NCBI GenBank assembly: GCA_902791025.1
Contig: CADATZ010000001.1
Location: 372,001-436,000, forward strand
Source of the DNA: an uncultured Chloroflexota bacterium
GTDB lineage: Bacteria; Chloroflexota; Anaerolineae; Anaerolineales; Anaerolineaceae
Direction of reading: 5' to 3'
DNA length: 64,000 nt
Notes under the pieces: model-generated
Seen by the model: only the letters and a program-made list of their open reading frames with translations
Told to the model about the DNA's origin: nothing
Database searches by the model: none
Made by a program: the position numbers and the translations under genes
Part shown: one piece after another, positions 17,177 to 26,057 of the stretch
How the letters are laid out: the number at the start of each line of letters is the position of its first letter
How positions within the stretch are numbered: position 1 is the first letter of the stretch

Positions 17177-17800
17177 TTAGAATAGACTTTGCTGTGCATC
17201 AAGGCATTCAATATCAAAATATTCCGCATCTACTGGTGTCATCAATTGAGTAAGTTCATTGAGTGGTCTGTCTTCCATCCATTGCCAGCAGTTATATTTG
17301 TCAAATACGACCGGCATTCTGTCGTGGTAAACTTCGAGGCCACGCCCCGGCGGACAGGTTACAATCGTTCCGGAATATATCTCATTACCGGATGAATCGA
17401 CCCAATACTCCCACAAACCGGCAAGCATAAACACCTTATTCCCTTTCAGAGAGAATCTATAGGGAATTTTTCTGTCATTTGCGGATCGCCATTCATAATA
17501 GGAAGTGGCAGGGATCAAACATCTTCTGCGTTGAAAAGCCATCCGAAATGAAGCTTTTTCGCTCAGCGTTTCACATCTTGCGTTAAACATGTGTTTGGCA
17601 ATGGAAATATCTTTCGCCCAGGACGGGACCAACCCCCAATAAAGAATTTCAACGACCCTTTCCGCGGCATTGACAACAGCGGGGATTCCCTGACCCGGAT
17701 AGTAATGATCAGTTGGGGAGAGCGCCGGTGGTACAAAATCCAGATCGAATGCGGCCTGCAATTCGTCCGGTTTGACCATCAGCGCAAAACTCCCGCACAT
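17177..17800 (-). CDS. SOS response-associated peptidase (SRAP/YedK/HMCES family)
   Basis: Cytoplasmic protein that crosslinks to abasic sites in single-stranded DNA through its N-terminal Cys2 after Met removal (MCGSFAL). The other active-site residues are present: Asn73 and Arg75 in MFNARCETL, Glu103 in YYEWR and His159 in EVYHDRMPVVF. 207 residues is typical. It lies 9 bp after deoC on the same strand and converges with the membrane-protein gene. Confidence 0.95.
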   Translation of the reverse strand: MCGSFALMVKPDELQAAFDLDFVPPALSPTDHYYPGQGIPAVVNAAERVVEILYWGLVPSWAKDISIAKHMFNARCETLSEKASFRMAFQRRRCLIPATSYYEWRSANDRKIPYRFSLKGNKVFMLAGLWEYWVDSSGNEIYSGTIVTCPPGRGLEVYHDRMPVVFDKYNCWQWMEDRPLNELTQLMTPVDAEYFDIECLDAQQSLF

Positions 17801-17809
17801 ATTTAAGAC

Positions 17810-18718
17810 TTATTTCTTGCAGATCTGAACACCCGCACTGGCACCCAGACGGTCGGCACCGGCATCAAGCATGGCTTCAGCAGTTTCCTTGTCGCGGATT
17901 CCGCCGGCAGCTTTCACACCCATCTCATCACCGACAATGCTGCGCATCAATTTGACATCTTCAACTGTTGCGCCGCCGGTAGAAAATCCGGTGGAAGTCT
18001 TGACATAATCAGCACCGGCATTCTTAGCCAGCAGGCAGGCGATAACCTTTTCTTCTTTGGTCAGCAGGCAGGCCTCAATGATGACCTTCAAAATAGCGCC
18101 GTGTTGATGTACAGCATCGCAAACGACCTGAATGTCTTTGGCAACCATGCGGTAGTCCTGAGACTTCAGCGCACCGACATTGATGACCATATCGATTTCA
18201 GTTGCTCCGTTTTCAATTGCTGCTTCGGCTTCAAAAGCTTTCGCTTCCGGGATCATTGCCCCAAGCGGGAAACCGACAACTGTGCAGACTGCCACACCGG
18301 AACCGCGCAGCAATTCAGAGCAAAGCCGCACCCAGCAGGAGTTGACACACACAGAAGCAAAGCGGTATTCACGGGCTTCCTGACAAAGTTTCGTGATCTG
18401 TTCAACAGTCGCGTCAGCCTTCAGCAAAGTGTGATCGATAAAACTGTTGAGCGGGCAGGTAACATCCGCATCTGAAATATCGATATCTTCCTCAGGAGTG
18501 ACAGTGACGTCGATGACATTACCTTCACCGTCAAAGGTTGTGGCAACCTGAAGACCTTCCGCACTGTCAACGATCACTTCCATATCGTCGTCATCGTCAT
18601 CCCAATATTCTTCATAATCATCATCGTCATCAAATGGCAATTCATTTTCCGGATCAAAGTCAAAATCGGAATCATCATCCAGATGACTGTTTTTTCTTAA
18701 ATCAAAATCGTCTTTCAT
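17810..18718 (-). CDS. deoC: Deoxyribose-phosphate aldolase with acidic N-terminal extension
   Basis: Class I aldolase cleaving 2-deoxyribose-5-phosphate to acetaldehyde and glyceraldehyde-3-phosphate in deoxynucleoside catabolism. The core has the conserved Asp in [21 protein letters not shown], the Schiff-base Lys in [16 protein letters not shown] and the second Lys in VKAAGGIRD. The core begins near residue 90 ([16 protein letters not shown]); before it is an extension rich in Asp/Glu with runs of five and six Asp. I chose the ATG at 18718 because GGAGG lies 5 nt upstream; 18733 is possible. A TATAAT lies at 18744-18739 on this strand. Confidence 0.93.
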   Translation of the reverse strand: MKDDFDLRKNSHLDDDSDFDFDPENELPFDDDDDYEEYWDDDDDDMEVIVDSAEGLQVATTFDGEGNVIDVTVTPEEDIDISDADVTCPLNSFIDHTLLKADATVEQITKLCQEAREYRFASVCVNSCWVRLCSELLRGSGVAVCTVVGFPLGAMIPEAKAFEAEAAIENGATEIDMVINVGALKSQDYRMVAKDIQVVCDAVHQHGAILKVIIEACLLTKEEKVIACLLAKNAGADYVKTSTGFSTGGATVEDVKLMRSIVGDEMGVKAAGGIRDKETAEAMLDAGADRLGASAGVQICKK

Positions 18719-18810
18719 AATATCCTCCATCAACCTTAATTATAGCACCCAAATGCTAAAAGCGGTTAATTTCAAATTTATGATTATAATTGAAATAAAT
18801 AAAGATCAAT

Positions 18811-19752
18811 ATGAACGAGATTCTGTGCAGCCTCCATAATTACACGAAATTTTCAGGTTATTCCTATTCGTTTTACGATATGGCACAATCCGCAATTGAC
18901 TGCGGAATTGACGCTGTGATCACTACCGACAGGAACATTTATCCCTCGGGGCATGACCAATATTATTTTCGGGACGGGAAAAGATTGCTTGTTATTTGCG
19001 GTGAGGAATTATTCGATCCTGTTTCCGAAGAGGCACCTCGCTATCTTTCAATAGGGATCAATCGTGAGCAATTTAACCGCAGAACGGGAAATCCTCAGGA
19101 TGAAATTCGTATCCTGATGCAAAATTCACCAAATGAAGGTGATAATTTTCCCTACAGACACATTGAACTGATCAATGCAGAAAACCTCCTAAATCAGGGA
19201 ATTGGTGCATGGCCAAAAGAGATTCGCAAAAACATCCGGAATTTCGATGACCTGTTACTCTCCGATCAAAATTATCTGGGTTTCACCGGCACATGTTCGG
19301 AAAACCACACTGAAAAATACAATTACAAGGAATTGTTTTCAACGGTATGCAATCATATACTCTCTGAAGGAGAATTGAACGGAGACTTTGTGCATGATAA
19401 ACTGCTGATCCTGAAATGTCTGAAAGCCGGAAACCTTTATATGGCACTTGATGGCCTCGCGGATGCGAATGGATTTCGATTCAGTGCCGAAGGAAATAAT
19501 CAGGATTCAATTGCCTGGCCGGGCAATACAATTTATCTCAGGAACAGCATTACCATGAAAATCAATATTCCGGAAGCCTGTACCTGCCGTTTGATCCGCA
19601 ACGGAAAAATTATTCGGGAATGGCAGCAGTGCAAACAGGTCCCTTATACGATCTATGAACCGGGATTTTACCGAGTGGAATGTGCACTGACGATCCGCAG
19701 AAACTTATACGATTGGATCTTTTCCAATCCAATTTTCGTTGTTAAGGGATGA
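18811..19752 (+). CDS. Degenerate PHP-domain-like protein
   Basis: 313-residue cytoplasmic protein with the layout of PHP-fold phosphoesterases: LHNYTKFSGYSYSFYDMAQSAI at the start, AVITTDRN, then VICGEEL and YLSIGINR, and a C-terminal beta-rich segment (YEPGFYRVECALTI) as in CehA-like PHP proteins. Key metal ligands differ from the consensus: HxH reads H9-N-Y, the DH of TDH reads TDR and the later His reads RYLSIG. It is probably not a standard metal phosphoesterase. It is divergent from deoC with a short shared upstream region. Confidence 0.75.
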   Translation: MNEILCSLHNYTKFSGYSYSFYDMAQSAIDCGIDAVITTDRNIYPSGHDQYYFRDGKRLLVICGEELFDPVSEEAPRYLSIGINREQFNRRTGNPQDEIRILMQNSPNEGDNFPYRHIELINAENLLNQGIGAWPKEIRKNIRNFDDLLLSDQNYLGFTGTCSENHTEKYNYKELFSTVCNHILSEGELNGDFVHDKLLILKCLKAGNLYMALDGLADANGFRFSAEGNNQDSIAWPGNTIYLRNSITMKINIPEACTCRLIRNGKIIREWQQCKQVPYTIYEPGFYRVECALTIRRNLYDWIFSNPIFVVKG

Positions 19753-19838
19753 GGTCAGTTTCAAAGTTGTAAACAGGGGACTGCTGTCGAAGGCGAAAAG
19801 ACATAAAAATCAATTATACAATTCATAACCTTACAGAA

Positions 19839-20609
19839 ATGGCTGAAGATAAAAATTTACAGAATAAACATAAAATCCCCTCTTTGCTGATAATACTGCT
19901 TATCAGCATGATCCTCTTTGTGTGTGTCTGTCTATTTCTTCATGTCAGCCCTTTCAGATTGATCGGAGCCGCTTTTTGTCATCAAATTTCGTCACGGTCT
20001 CCCGATTTTCATTTTCCCTTCTGCTATCGCTGCGCTGGATTGTTCTCCGGAGTATTCTGTGGTCTTGCCGCATCCATGATCTGGAATTATGACAAAAAAC
20101 TGCTCCCCACAAAATCGATTTGTTTCTTTGCATTCAGTTTGCTTTTATTCATCACTGACATTCTAAATTCATCCAAATTCCCTATGATCCATCTCTATCC
20201 GGAACGGGTAAATTTCCGCTTTCTTTCAGCTTTTCCCCTCGGTTTTTCCCTTTCACGGATCATAATGCAGATCTTCCAATACTGGTTTCACATCAAAAAC
20301 GCTTTTCAAATCAATAACTCCATTATCAAACTTATTTCATTTGTTTTGTTTGCTGTTTTATCTTATGTTCTTATTTTCAGTCATGTGGAGCTGCTTTCTG
20401 TAATTTCAGAAATTCTTTTGAGTATCGGGTGTATTGTATTTTTGTCACTGCTGTATATGATATTGGTTTTTTGTATTTCCTTACTTCGCAATAAACAGGC
20501 TAATAAAACCTCTGCTATGCTTGCAGCTCTGTCACTTGCCTTCTTTCATATTACATTTTTTGGATGGATCCATATACGTTATTTACACTTTGAACAGCTA
20601 TTCTCCTAA
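19839..20609 (+). CDS. DUF2085 membrane protein
   Basis: 256-residue integral membrane protein with about six helices. The family signature is visible: AAFCHQISSRSPDFHFPFCYRCAGLFSG (Cys-His-Gln, then CxxC), as in DUF2085 proteins of unknown function; the Cys/His set may bind a metal. It lies between the PHP-like gene and the lytic transglycosylase on the same strand, with 86 and 108 bp spacers. Confidence 0.82.
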   Translation: MAEDKNLQNKHKIPSLLIILLISMILFVCVCLFLHVSPFRLIGAAFCHQISSRSPDFHFPFCYRCAGLFSGVFCGLAASMIWNYDKKLLPTKSICFFAFSLLLFITDILNSSKFPMIHLYPERVNFRFLSAFPLGFSLSRIIMQIFQYWFHIKNAFQINNSIIKLISFVLFAVLSYVLIFSHVELLSVISEILLSIGCIVFLSLLYMILVFCISLLRNKQANKTSAMLAALSLAFFHITFFGWIHIRYLHFEQLFS

Positions 20610-20717
20610 AAAATATCTTCCGGATATAACCAAATGGAATATTATCGAATATAATGGAAATATAGAAGAAACATACGTATAAAAATTTATTGAAACCATC
20701 GGTTGAAATAGCAAATT

Positions 20718-23156
20718 ATGAAGAGATTGCAGTTTACGCTCTTACTTACACTGATAACAGCACTGTTTTTCTGTGCCTGCGATGCCAGAAGGAATGAGAT
20801 CCTATCTCACATTCTGGTCTCTCCCACCATGACAGAAACACCTGTTCCGCCAACGGAAACGCCGACGATCACGCCGACAACGGCACCTACGTTCACCCCA
20901 ACGCCATATATTGCGGTTGAGAATATGGACCTGCTGATGTTCGGAGATTATGACCTGGCGGACTATACGATCAAATCACGAATAAACAATTCCAAAGATA
21001 TAAACGAGACGCTGAAAGCCCAAACAGATTCTCTGGAGCTTGCCTATCTCAGAGAAAACTACAGCCAATGTGCGGAAATCATGGCCGAGATCAACGAAAC
21101 ACTTTCAACTACACGGGAAAGACCTTCTGAGGTATTGGCAAAAGCAAATTATATCAATGCACAATGCGCTAAAAACATCAGTGATTCAAAATCGGAAATT
21201 GAAAGTCTTGACAGGTATATCGCCTACCGCCCTGAGTCACCTTTACTCGCATCTGTCTACAGTCAGACAGCCTATGCATATCACACATTGGGAGATTATG
21301 AAAATTTCCGGAAAAATATCGAACGCTCGGTTTCATATGATGAGACATTCAACAATGATTATGTAAAACTTGATGTCGCAGTTTCATATTCATCACAAGG
21401 CAATCACGACGAAGCTGTTGTAAAACTGACCGATCTGTATATCAGCTCCACAGATGAAAACATCAAAGCTGCTGCGGATTACTATCTCGGCAGTGCCTAT
21501 GAAGCGCTCGGGCGGAGAGATCAGACCATTGCACGCTATCAGGATGGCGTCAACAGTTTTCCCCGCAGCTATTACAGCTATCTGATGCTGCTTTGGCTTT
21601 TGGAAAACGGACAGACTGTCAGCGACTATCAGCGGGGATTGATCAATTATTATGTCGGTCAATACGCTTTGGCGAATGAAGCATTCCGCAGATATGTAAA
21701 AAATGAACCCGGGAATGACGGATCATCCTGGTATTTTATCGGGATATGTCAAATGAATACCGGCGATTACGAAGGTGCCGTCACATCATTCAGAAGAATA
21801 ATCAACGACTATCCTGACAATCGCTATTATGTTTCGGCATGGGATGAGCTGGCTTATGTCCAATGGACTTATCAGGAGAAATATAAACAAGCAGCCCAGA
21901 CGCTTACAGATTACGTAAGCCGCCATCCGGATAAAACCGATGCCGCATCTTTCCTATACGAAGCCGGTCGAATCCTGGAACGGGGAAATTACCTGAAGGA
22001 TGCCGCAAAAACCTGGGCACGATTGATCGACGAATATCCACTATACGAAAATAGTAAATCAGCACTGTTCTTCGCATCAATTGCTTCTTACCGTACCGCG
22101 GACTATGAAACCGCCCTCGCTTATTTGAACCGTATGCTGCTTGTCAGCGGTATTCCGGATGACCAGGCACAGGCTAATTTTTGGATCGCCAAGGTTTATC
22201 AAAAACGCGGCGATGCACATAACAAGCAGCAATATCTTGAGAAAGCCGCGGAGATTTCAAACTCAGGATATTATTCTCTGCGCGCAAAGGAATTACTCGA
22301 GGGAAAAGCTTATCTGTCTCATCAGCCTTCTCATGAATTGAACATCGATCTTGAAAACGAAAAACAGGTAGCCGATCAATGGATGATGCTGACTTTTGGT
22401 CTCGATGAAACCCAACTTCGTGACCGATCGGTTTATCAGGATGACAAAGATTACCGGGCTGCACAGGAATATTACAAACTCGGCGAATACTATCAGGCTT
22501 CCATGAGTTTTGAACGGGTCCAGGAGAAACTCATGGAACATCCGGCTGCTTCCTACGCTTTTCTGGAGGAAATGGTAGAGAAGAAAATATACAATGCAGC
22601 CGCCTATACAGCCCGGCAGATCCTGACCGCGGCCGGGCTGTATGAAGATGACCGGACACTGGACGTGCCGAATTACTTCAGCCATATTCGCTTTGGCGCC
22701 TGGTATAAGGATTATGTTGAAGAGGTTTCCAAACTATACGACATTTCTCCGTTTATTCTCTATGCTGTTATGAAGCAGGAGAGCATGTTCAATCCCTGGA
22801 TTTCTTCATCCGCAGGAGCTCGCGGTCTGATGCAGATCATGCCGGAAACCGGTGCAGAAACGGCTAAAACACTGCACTGGCCGCCTAACTATTCAGAAGC
22901 GGACCTTTTCCGAGTACCGATTTCCGTCAATTTTGGGGCTTCTTACCTGAGGCGTGTCTACAATTATTTTGATCAAAACGGCGCGGCGATGCTTGCAGCT
23001 TACAACGGCGGATCGGGTAACACACAAAAATGGCTCAGCCTGGCGAATAATGATCCAGATCTGCTTTTCGAAGTGATCCGGTTTCAGGAAACCCGGAATT
23101 ATGTGAAAAATATTTACCGGAATACAAAAATCTACGAATGGCTGTATGCGAAATAA
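20718..23156 (+). CDS. Soluble lytic murein transglycosylase-like lipoprotein with TPR repeats
   Basis: Envelope enzyme of 812 residues that cleaves peptidoglycan glycan strands to 1,6-anhydro products. Signal peptide with lipobox FFCAC, a Thr/Pro linker (TPTAPTFTPTPY), then about 550 residues of TPR-like helical repeats (for example YEGAVTSFRRIINDYPDN) and a C-terminal SLT domain: ILYAVMKQESMFNP with catalytic Glu688, SSAGARGLMQIMPETG and LAAYNGGSGN. The layout matches Slt70-type superhelix enzymes. It overlaps the next lipoprotein gene by 11 bp. Confidence 0.93.
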   Translation: MKRLQFTLLLTLITALFFCACDARRNEILSHILVSPTMTETPVPPTETPTITPTTAPTFTPTPYIAVENMDLLMFGDYDLADYTIKSRINNSKDINETLKAQTDSLELAYLRENYSQCAEIMAEINETLSTTRERPSEVLAKANYINAQCAKNISDSKSEIESLDRYIAYRPESPLLASVYSQTAYAYHTLGDYENFRKNIERSVSYDETFNNDYVKLDVAVSYSSQGNHDEAVVKLTDLYISSTDENIKAAADYYLGSAYEALGRRDQTIARYQDGVNSFPRSYYSYLMLLWLLENGQTVSDYQRGLINYYVGQYALANEAFRRYVKNEPGNDGSSWYFIGICQMNTGDYEGAVTSFRRIINDYPDNRYYVSAWDELAYVQWTYQEKYKQAAQTLTDYVSRHPDKTDAASFLYEAGRILERGNYLKDAAKTWARLIDEYPLYENSKSALFFASIASYRTADYETALAYLNRMLLVSGIPDDQAQANFWIAKVYQKRGDAHNKQQYLEKAAEISNSGYYSLRAKELLEGKAYLSHQPSHELNIDLENEKQVADQWMMLTFGLDETQLRDRSVYQDDKDYRAAQEYYKLGEYYQASMSFERVQEKLMEHPAASYAFLEEMVEKKIYNAAAYTARQILTAAGLYEDDRTLDVPNYFSHIRFGAWYKDYVEEVSKLYDISPFILYAVMKQESMFNPWISSSAGARGLMQIMPETGAETAKTLHWPPNYSEADLFRVPISVNFGASYLRRVYNYFDQNGAAMLAAYNGGSGNTQKWLSLANNDPDLLFEVIRFQETRNYVKNIYRNTKIYEWLYAK

Positions 23157-24201
23157 ACAGTACGTTTTCTCAATTTTGTTATTTTTTCTGCTTGTTTCCT
23201 GCAATATGCCGGGACAAAAGAAGAATAATCTGGATGTATCAGCGACAAAATCCATAAACGTACTGTGGGACCTTGGTGTTGACGTCAATTCCGTAAGCAG
23301 CTCTTCTATTGATGATCCTGTTCCTTCGGAAGCTGTTCATCCCACAGCCACCCCGCAATTATTCAAGGCAGTCAACTTTGAAGAAGCCTTTCTTACACAT
23401 CAGGGCAGCGATGATTTCGTTTCCTCTGTATACAATTCTTCCGGTAATGACAGCGCGCAATGGCTGTATTTTTCACCGGGAGAACACACAACCGAACCGA
23501 TAGAAACCTTGTATACAGCCTTCACCAATACCGGAGAGACTACCTGGAATACAGATTATTCGCTGGAATTTTACGCAGGTTTCAATCCCTGTAAAAGTGA
23601 TCGGATCCCTTTATCCAAATCAACAAATCCAGGCGAAGAGGCTGTGTTTGAAATTCCCATATCTTCTGCTGAGAATAATTGGAAAGCTTGCTGGTATCTG
23701 CTCAATCCTTCCGGGGAAGCCCTTTATGATTTCTGCTACAGTCACGGGAATGGGACAAATTCTCCTGCAGCGCAATCCGCTCAAATTCCCTCATCCGGAA
23801 GTCAGGATGGCGTTTTTCCTCCGTTTGTTAAGCATGAAGGAACAGCTCCCGCGAGGTTTTCAAATGACGAGTTCTCTGCTGAATTCCTTTCCACGTCTCC
23901 TGCCACGGGACATGATTTTAAAGCCTACGATCATTATGAAGAGCTTACCGCGAGTTTTCAGAACAATGGAACCGCAGTCTGGGATTCATCCTTTTCGCTC
24001 GTCTTCTATGCGGGATATAACTGGATGCACGCGAATTCATTTCCACTCCCCGGAACGGTAAATCAGGGCGAAACAGCTTCCATTACCATGCCGATGGAAA
24101 TATTTGAGGACAATGACAGATGGTACACCTGTTGGTACCTCGCCGCTCCCGACGGAAAAAACCTGGCCGATTTCTGCTTTAACTATTTCACCAGCAGCTG
24201 A
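23146..24201 (+). CDS. Lipoprotein with two NBR1-type Ig-like domains
   Basis: 351-residue lipoprotein (lipobox LLVSC) with two similar Ig-like units at about 105-200 and 260-350: AFTNTGETTWNTDYSLEFYAGF...WKACWYLLNPSGEALYDFCY and SFQNNGTAVWDSSFSLVFYAGY...WYTCWYLAAPDGKNLADFCF. Each unit keeps a CWYL Cys and an FCF/FCY Cys, probably a disulfide. It starts inside the end of the transglycosylase gene, so the two are co-translated; a role beside the murein hydrolase in the envelope is inferred. Confidence 0.87.
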   Translation: MRNKQYVFSILLFFLLVSCNMPGQKKNNLDVSATKSINVLWDLGVDVNSVSSSSIDDPVPSEAVHPTATPQLFKAVNFEEAFLTHQGSDDFVSSVYNSSGNDSAQWLYFSPGEHTTEPIETLYTAFTNTGETTWNTDYSLEFYAGFNPCKSDRIPLSKSTNPGEEAVFEIPISSAENNWKACWYLLNPSGEALYDFCYSHGNGTNSPAAQSAQIPSSGSQDGVFPPFVKHEGTAPARFSNDEFSAEFLSTSPATGHDFKAYDHYEELTASFQNNGTAVWDSSFSLVFYAGYNWMHANSFPLPGTVNQGETASITMPMEIFEDNDRWYTCWYLAAPDGKNLADFCFNYFTSS

Positions 24202-24246
24202 CTTTCGACCGGCAAATTCAGTTCCCATGTTTTCAAACTGAATAAT

Positions 24247-24284
24247 AAAAAGGTTTCCTCCAGATAATTTTCGGAAACCTTTTT
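24247..24284. terminator. Bidirectional terminator between convergent lipoprotein and aminotransferase genes
   Basis: Perfect 12-bp stem AAAAAGGTTTCC / GGAAACCTTTTT with a 14-nt loop, T-run on both strands. Confidence 0.9.
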
Positions 24285-24323
24285 AATTATTTACAGCAAT
24301 ATTGTATTAATTAAAATTTATAT

Positions 24324-24379
24324 CTGTCCAGTGAACACTGACCACAGGCCACTGCCCACTGATAACTGTCCACTGACCA
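24324..24379. repeat. Heptanucleotide tandem repeat (CTGNCCA type, 8 units)
   Basis: Eight consecutive 7-nt units with consensus CTGNCCA (CTGTCCA, GTGAACA, CTGACCA, CAGGCCA, CTGCCCA, CTGATAA, CTGTCCA, CTGACCA), ending 3 nt before the aminotransferase stop codon. Similar heptamer arrays occur between genes in cyanobacteria and other environmental genomes; no function is known. Confidence 0.8.
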
Positions 24380-24382
24380 CTA

Positions 24383-25549
24383 TTACTCAAGCATCTTTTT
24401 GATGTTGGAAAGACGGTCAAGTGCTTCGTAGAGCGTTTCGTCTTTCTTTGCGTAATGCAGACGGATAATGCCATCGCCGCCTTCCCGGAAGAAGGAACTG
24501 CCAGGTACAGCCGCGACACCGATCTTTTTTGTCATTTCGACACAGAAATCAACATCGTTCTGCCCCGGTTTCATGTACGGGCGAATGTCAGCAAGAACGA
24601 AATAGGTACCCTGCGGTTCCGTGAAAGGAATACCGATGTTGCGCATACCACCGCAGAAAATATCCTTCATATGAGCATAATGCGCCTGGAATTCCACATA
24701 ATAGCTGTCAGGGAAGCGCAAACCAACACAGGCTGCTTCCATAAGCGGAGAGGCCGCACCTACCGTGTTGAAGTCATGGTACTGCTTAATGCGTTCCATG
24801 ATCGGCTCCGGTGCGATCGCGTAACCCAGACGCCAGCCTGTAATAGAATAAGTCTTGGAAAGGCTGGAACAGGAAACGGTCCGTTCGTACATTCCCGGAA
24901 GACTTGCCATATAGATGTGTTTGTTGTCATCGTAAACGATGTGTTCATACGGTTCATCCATAATGGCGTAAACATCATACTTCTTACAGAGGTCTGCGAT
25001 AAAGGTCAGTTCTTCCATGGTGAAGACCTTGCCGGAAGGATTGGACGGGTTGCAAATCAGGATAGCCTTCGGGTCCTGTTTAAAAGCATCTTCCAGAACA
25101 GCCGGATCGAAGTTGTAGGTCGGCGGTTCCAGCGGGACGAAAATCGGTTCGCAATCCGCAAAAATCGTTTGTGCTTTATAATTTTCGAAATACGGAGAGA
25201 AGATGATGATCTTGTCGCCGGGGTTGGTGAGAGCGAAAATCGTGTCAACCATAGCTTCCGTGGAACCGATGGTTACAACAACTTCCTTATCCGGATCAAA
25301 TTTCATCCCCATAAAATGGCCGCATTTGTCGCAGAGCGCCTGGCGGAAGTTCGGGGCACCCATTGTGATCGGATATTGATGCGGCCCTATTGCACTGACT
25401 TCTTTCAACCGGTCAGTCATTTCTTTCGGGGGATCAAAATCCGGAAATCCCTGGGAAAGGTTGATCGCGCCATTCGCGATGGAGATTCTGGTCATACGTC
25501 GGATAATGGAATCCGTGAATAAGGCATTGCGCTTGCTCATTTCTTTCAT
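24383..25549 (-). CDS. PLP-dependent aminotransferase, class I/II
   Basis: Fold-type I aminotransferase of 388 residues exchanging amino groups between an amino acid and a 2-oxo acid. Seen: NLSQGFPDFDPP, the Asn of CNPSNPSGKVF, the Asp of YAIMDEPYEHIVYD, the Schiff-base Lys in SSLSKTYSITGWRLGY and the substrate-carboxylate Arg in GIIRLHYA. It is last in the T-box operon, so it most likely interconverts the 2-oxo acid of the ferredoxin oxidoreductase and its amino acid. Specificity (aromatic or branched-chain) cannot be decided. Start 25549; the Met three codons later is possible. Confidence 0.93.
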   Translation of the reverse strand: MKEMSKRNALFTDSIIRRMTRISIANGAINLSQGFPDFDPPKEMTDRLKEVSAIGPHQYPITMGAPNFRQALCDKCGHFMGMKFDPDKEVVVTIGSTEAMVDTIFALTNPGDKIIIFSPYFENYKAQTIFADCEPIFVPLEPPTYNFDPAVLEDAFKQDPKAILICNPSNPSGKVFTMEELTFIADLCKKYDVYAIMDEPYEHIVYDDNKHIYMASLPGMYERTVSCSSLSKTYSITGWRLGYAIAPEPIMERIKQYHDFNTVGAASPLMEAACVGLRFPDSYYVEFQAHYAHMKDIFCGGMRNIGIPFTEPQGTYFVLADIRPYMKPGQNDVDFCVEMTKKIGVAAVPGSSFFREGGDGIIRLHYAKKDETLYEALDRLSNIKKMLE

Positions 25550-25589
25550 TTTTTCGGTACCTCTTTCAATGCTTCAGCCATTATCTAAC

Positions 25590-25610
25590 AGCTGATAGCT
25601 GATAGATAAT
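25590..25610. repeat. Heptanucleotide repeat (AGCTGAT type)
   Basis: Two perfect AGCTGAT units and one AGATAAT unit lie between the ACT-protein gene and the aminotransferase gene, so the aminotransferase gene has 7-nt repeats on both sides. Confidence 0.6.
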
Positions 25611-25612
25611 AA

Positions 25613-26044
25613 CTATTTTATTCCCAATTCCGCACAATCAGCGGTATGGATACCGTCCTTTTCCAGCACAGAACGAACTTCTTCGATATTTTCTACACGC
25701 AAAATCATATACGCAAGACCATTCGGCTGTCCAAAGACAGAGTACATATATTCAACATCAAATTTTTCAGCGGCAAGGATGCGCAGCAGATGAGCCAATC
25801 CGCCCGGTCTGTCCGGAACGCTGACACCGAGAACTGCCGTGCAATTCACAATGAAATTATGCTCCCGAAGGATTTCCACTGCCTTTTCCGCGTCGCTGGT
25901 AATGACACGCAGCACGCCATAATCGGAAGATTCGGCAATGTTGATAGCGCGGAGATCAATCCCGTTCTCAGCCAGCAGATTTGTGACCTCAGAGAGTTTC
26001 CCTGCCTGATTTTCCAAAAAAACAGAAATTTGATAAATTTCCAT
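25613..26044 (-). CDS. ACT-domain protein (tandem ACT)
   Basis: 143-residue small-molecule-binding protein with two ACT units: ISVFLENQAGKLSEVTNLLAENGIDLRAI (1-70) and LGVSVPDRPGGLAHLLRILAAEKFDVEYMY (72-143). ACT domains bind amino acids and regulate enzymes of their metabolism. Such proteins are often encoded next to PaaK-type ligases and IorAB. Here it lies 13 bp after the ligase gene in the T-box operon, so it may be an amino acid sensor for one of these enzymes (inference). Confidence 0.92.
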   Translation of the reverse strand: MEIYQISVFLENQAGKLSEVTNLLAENGIDLRAINIAESSDYGVLRVITSDAEKAVEILREHNFIVNCTAVLGVSVPDRPGGLAHLLRILAAEKFDVEYMYSVFGQPNGLAYMILRVENIEEVRSVLEKDGIHTADCAELGIK

Positions 26045-26057
26045 GATGTTACTCCTG

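Noticed and set aside
19753..19838. GGGGACTGCTG near 19789 as another copy of the palindromic repeat
   Set aside because: Only the GGGGACTG word is shared; no second arm or GCAC/GTGC ends.
24324..24379. Possible short coding sequence across the heptamer array
   Set aside because: Periodicity of 7 is not a codon period, no start/SD, and the array sits between a terminator and a stop codon.
24455..25522. Open frame of 355 codons on the plus strand opposite the aminotransferase gene
   Set aside because: Complement of a well-supported gene with conserved motifs; Arg/His-rich translation without family features.
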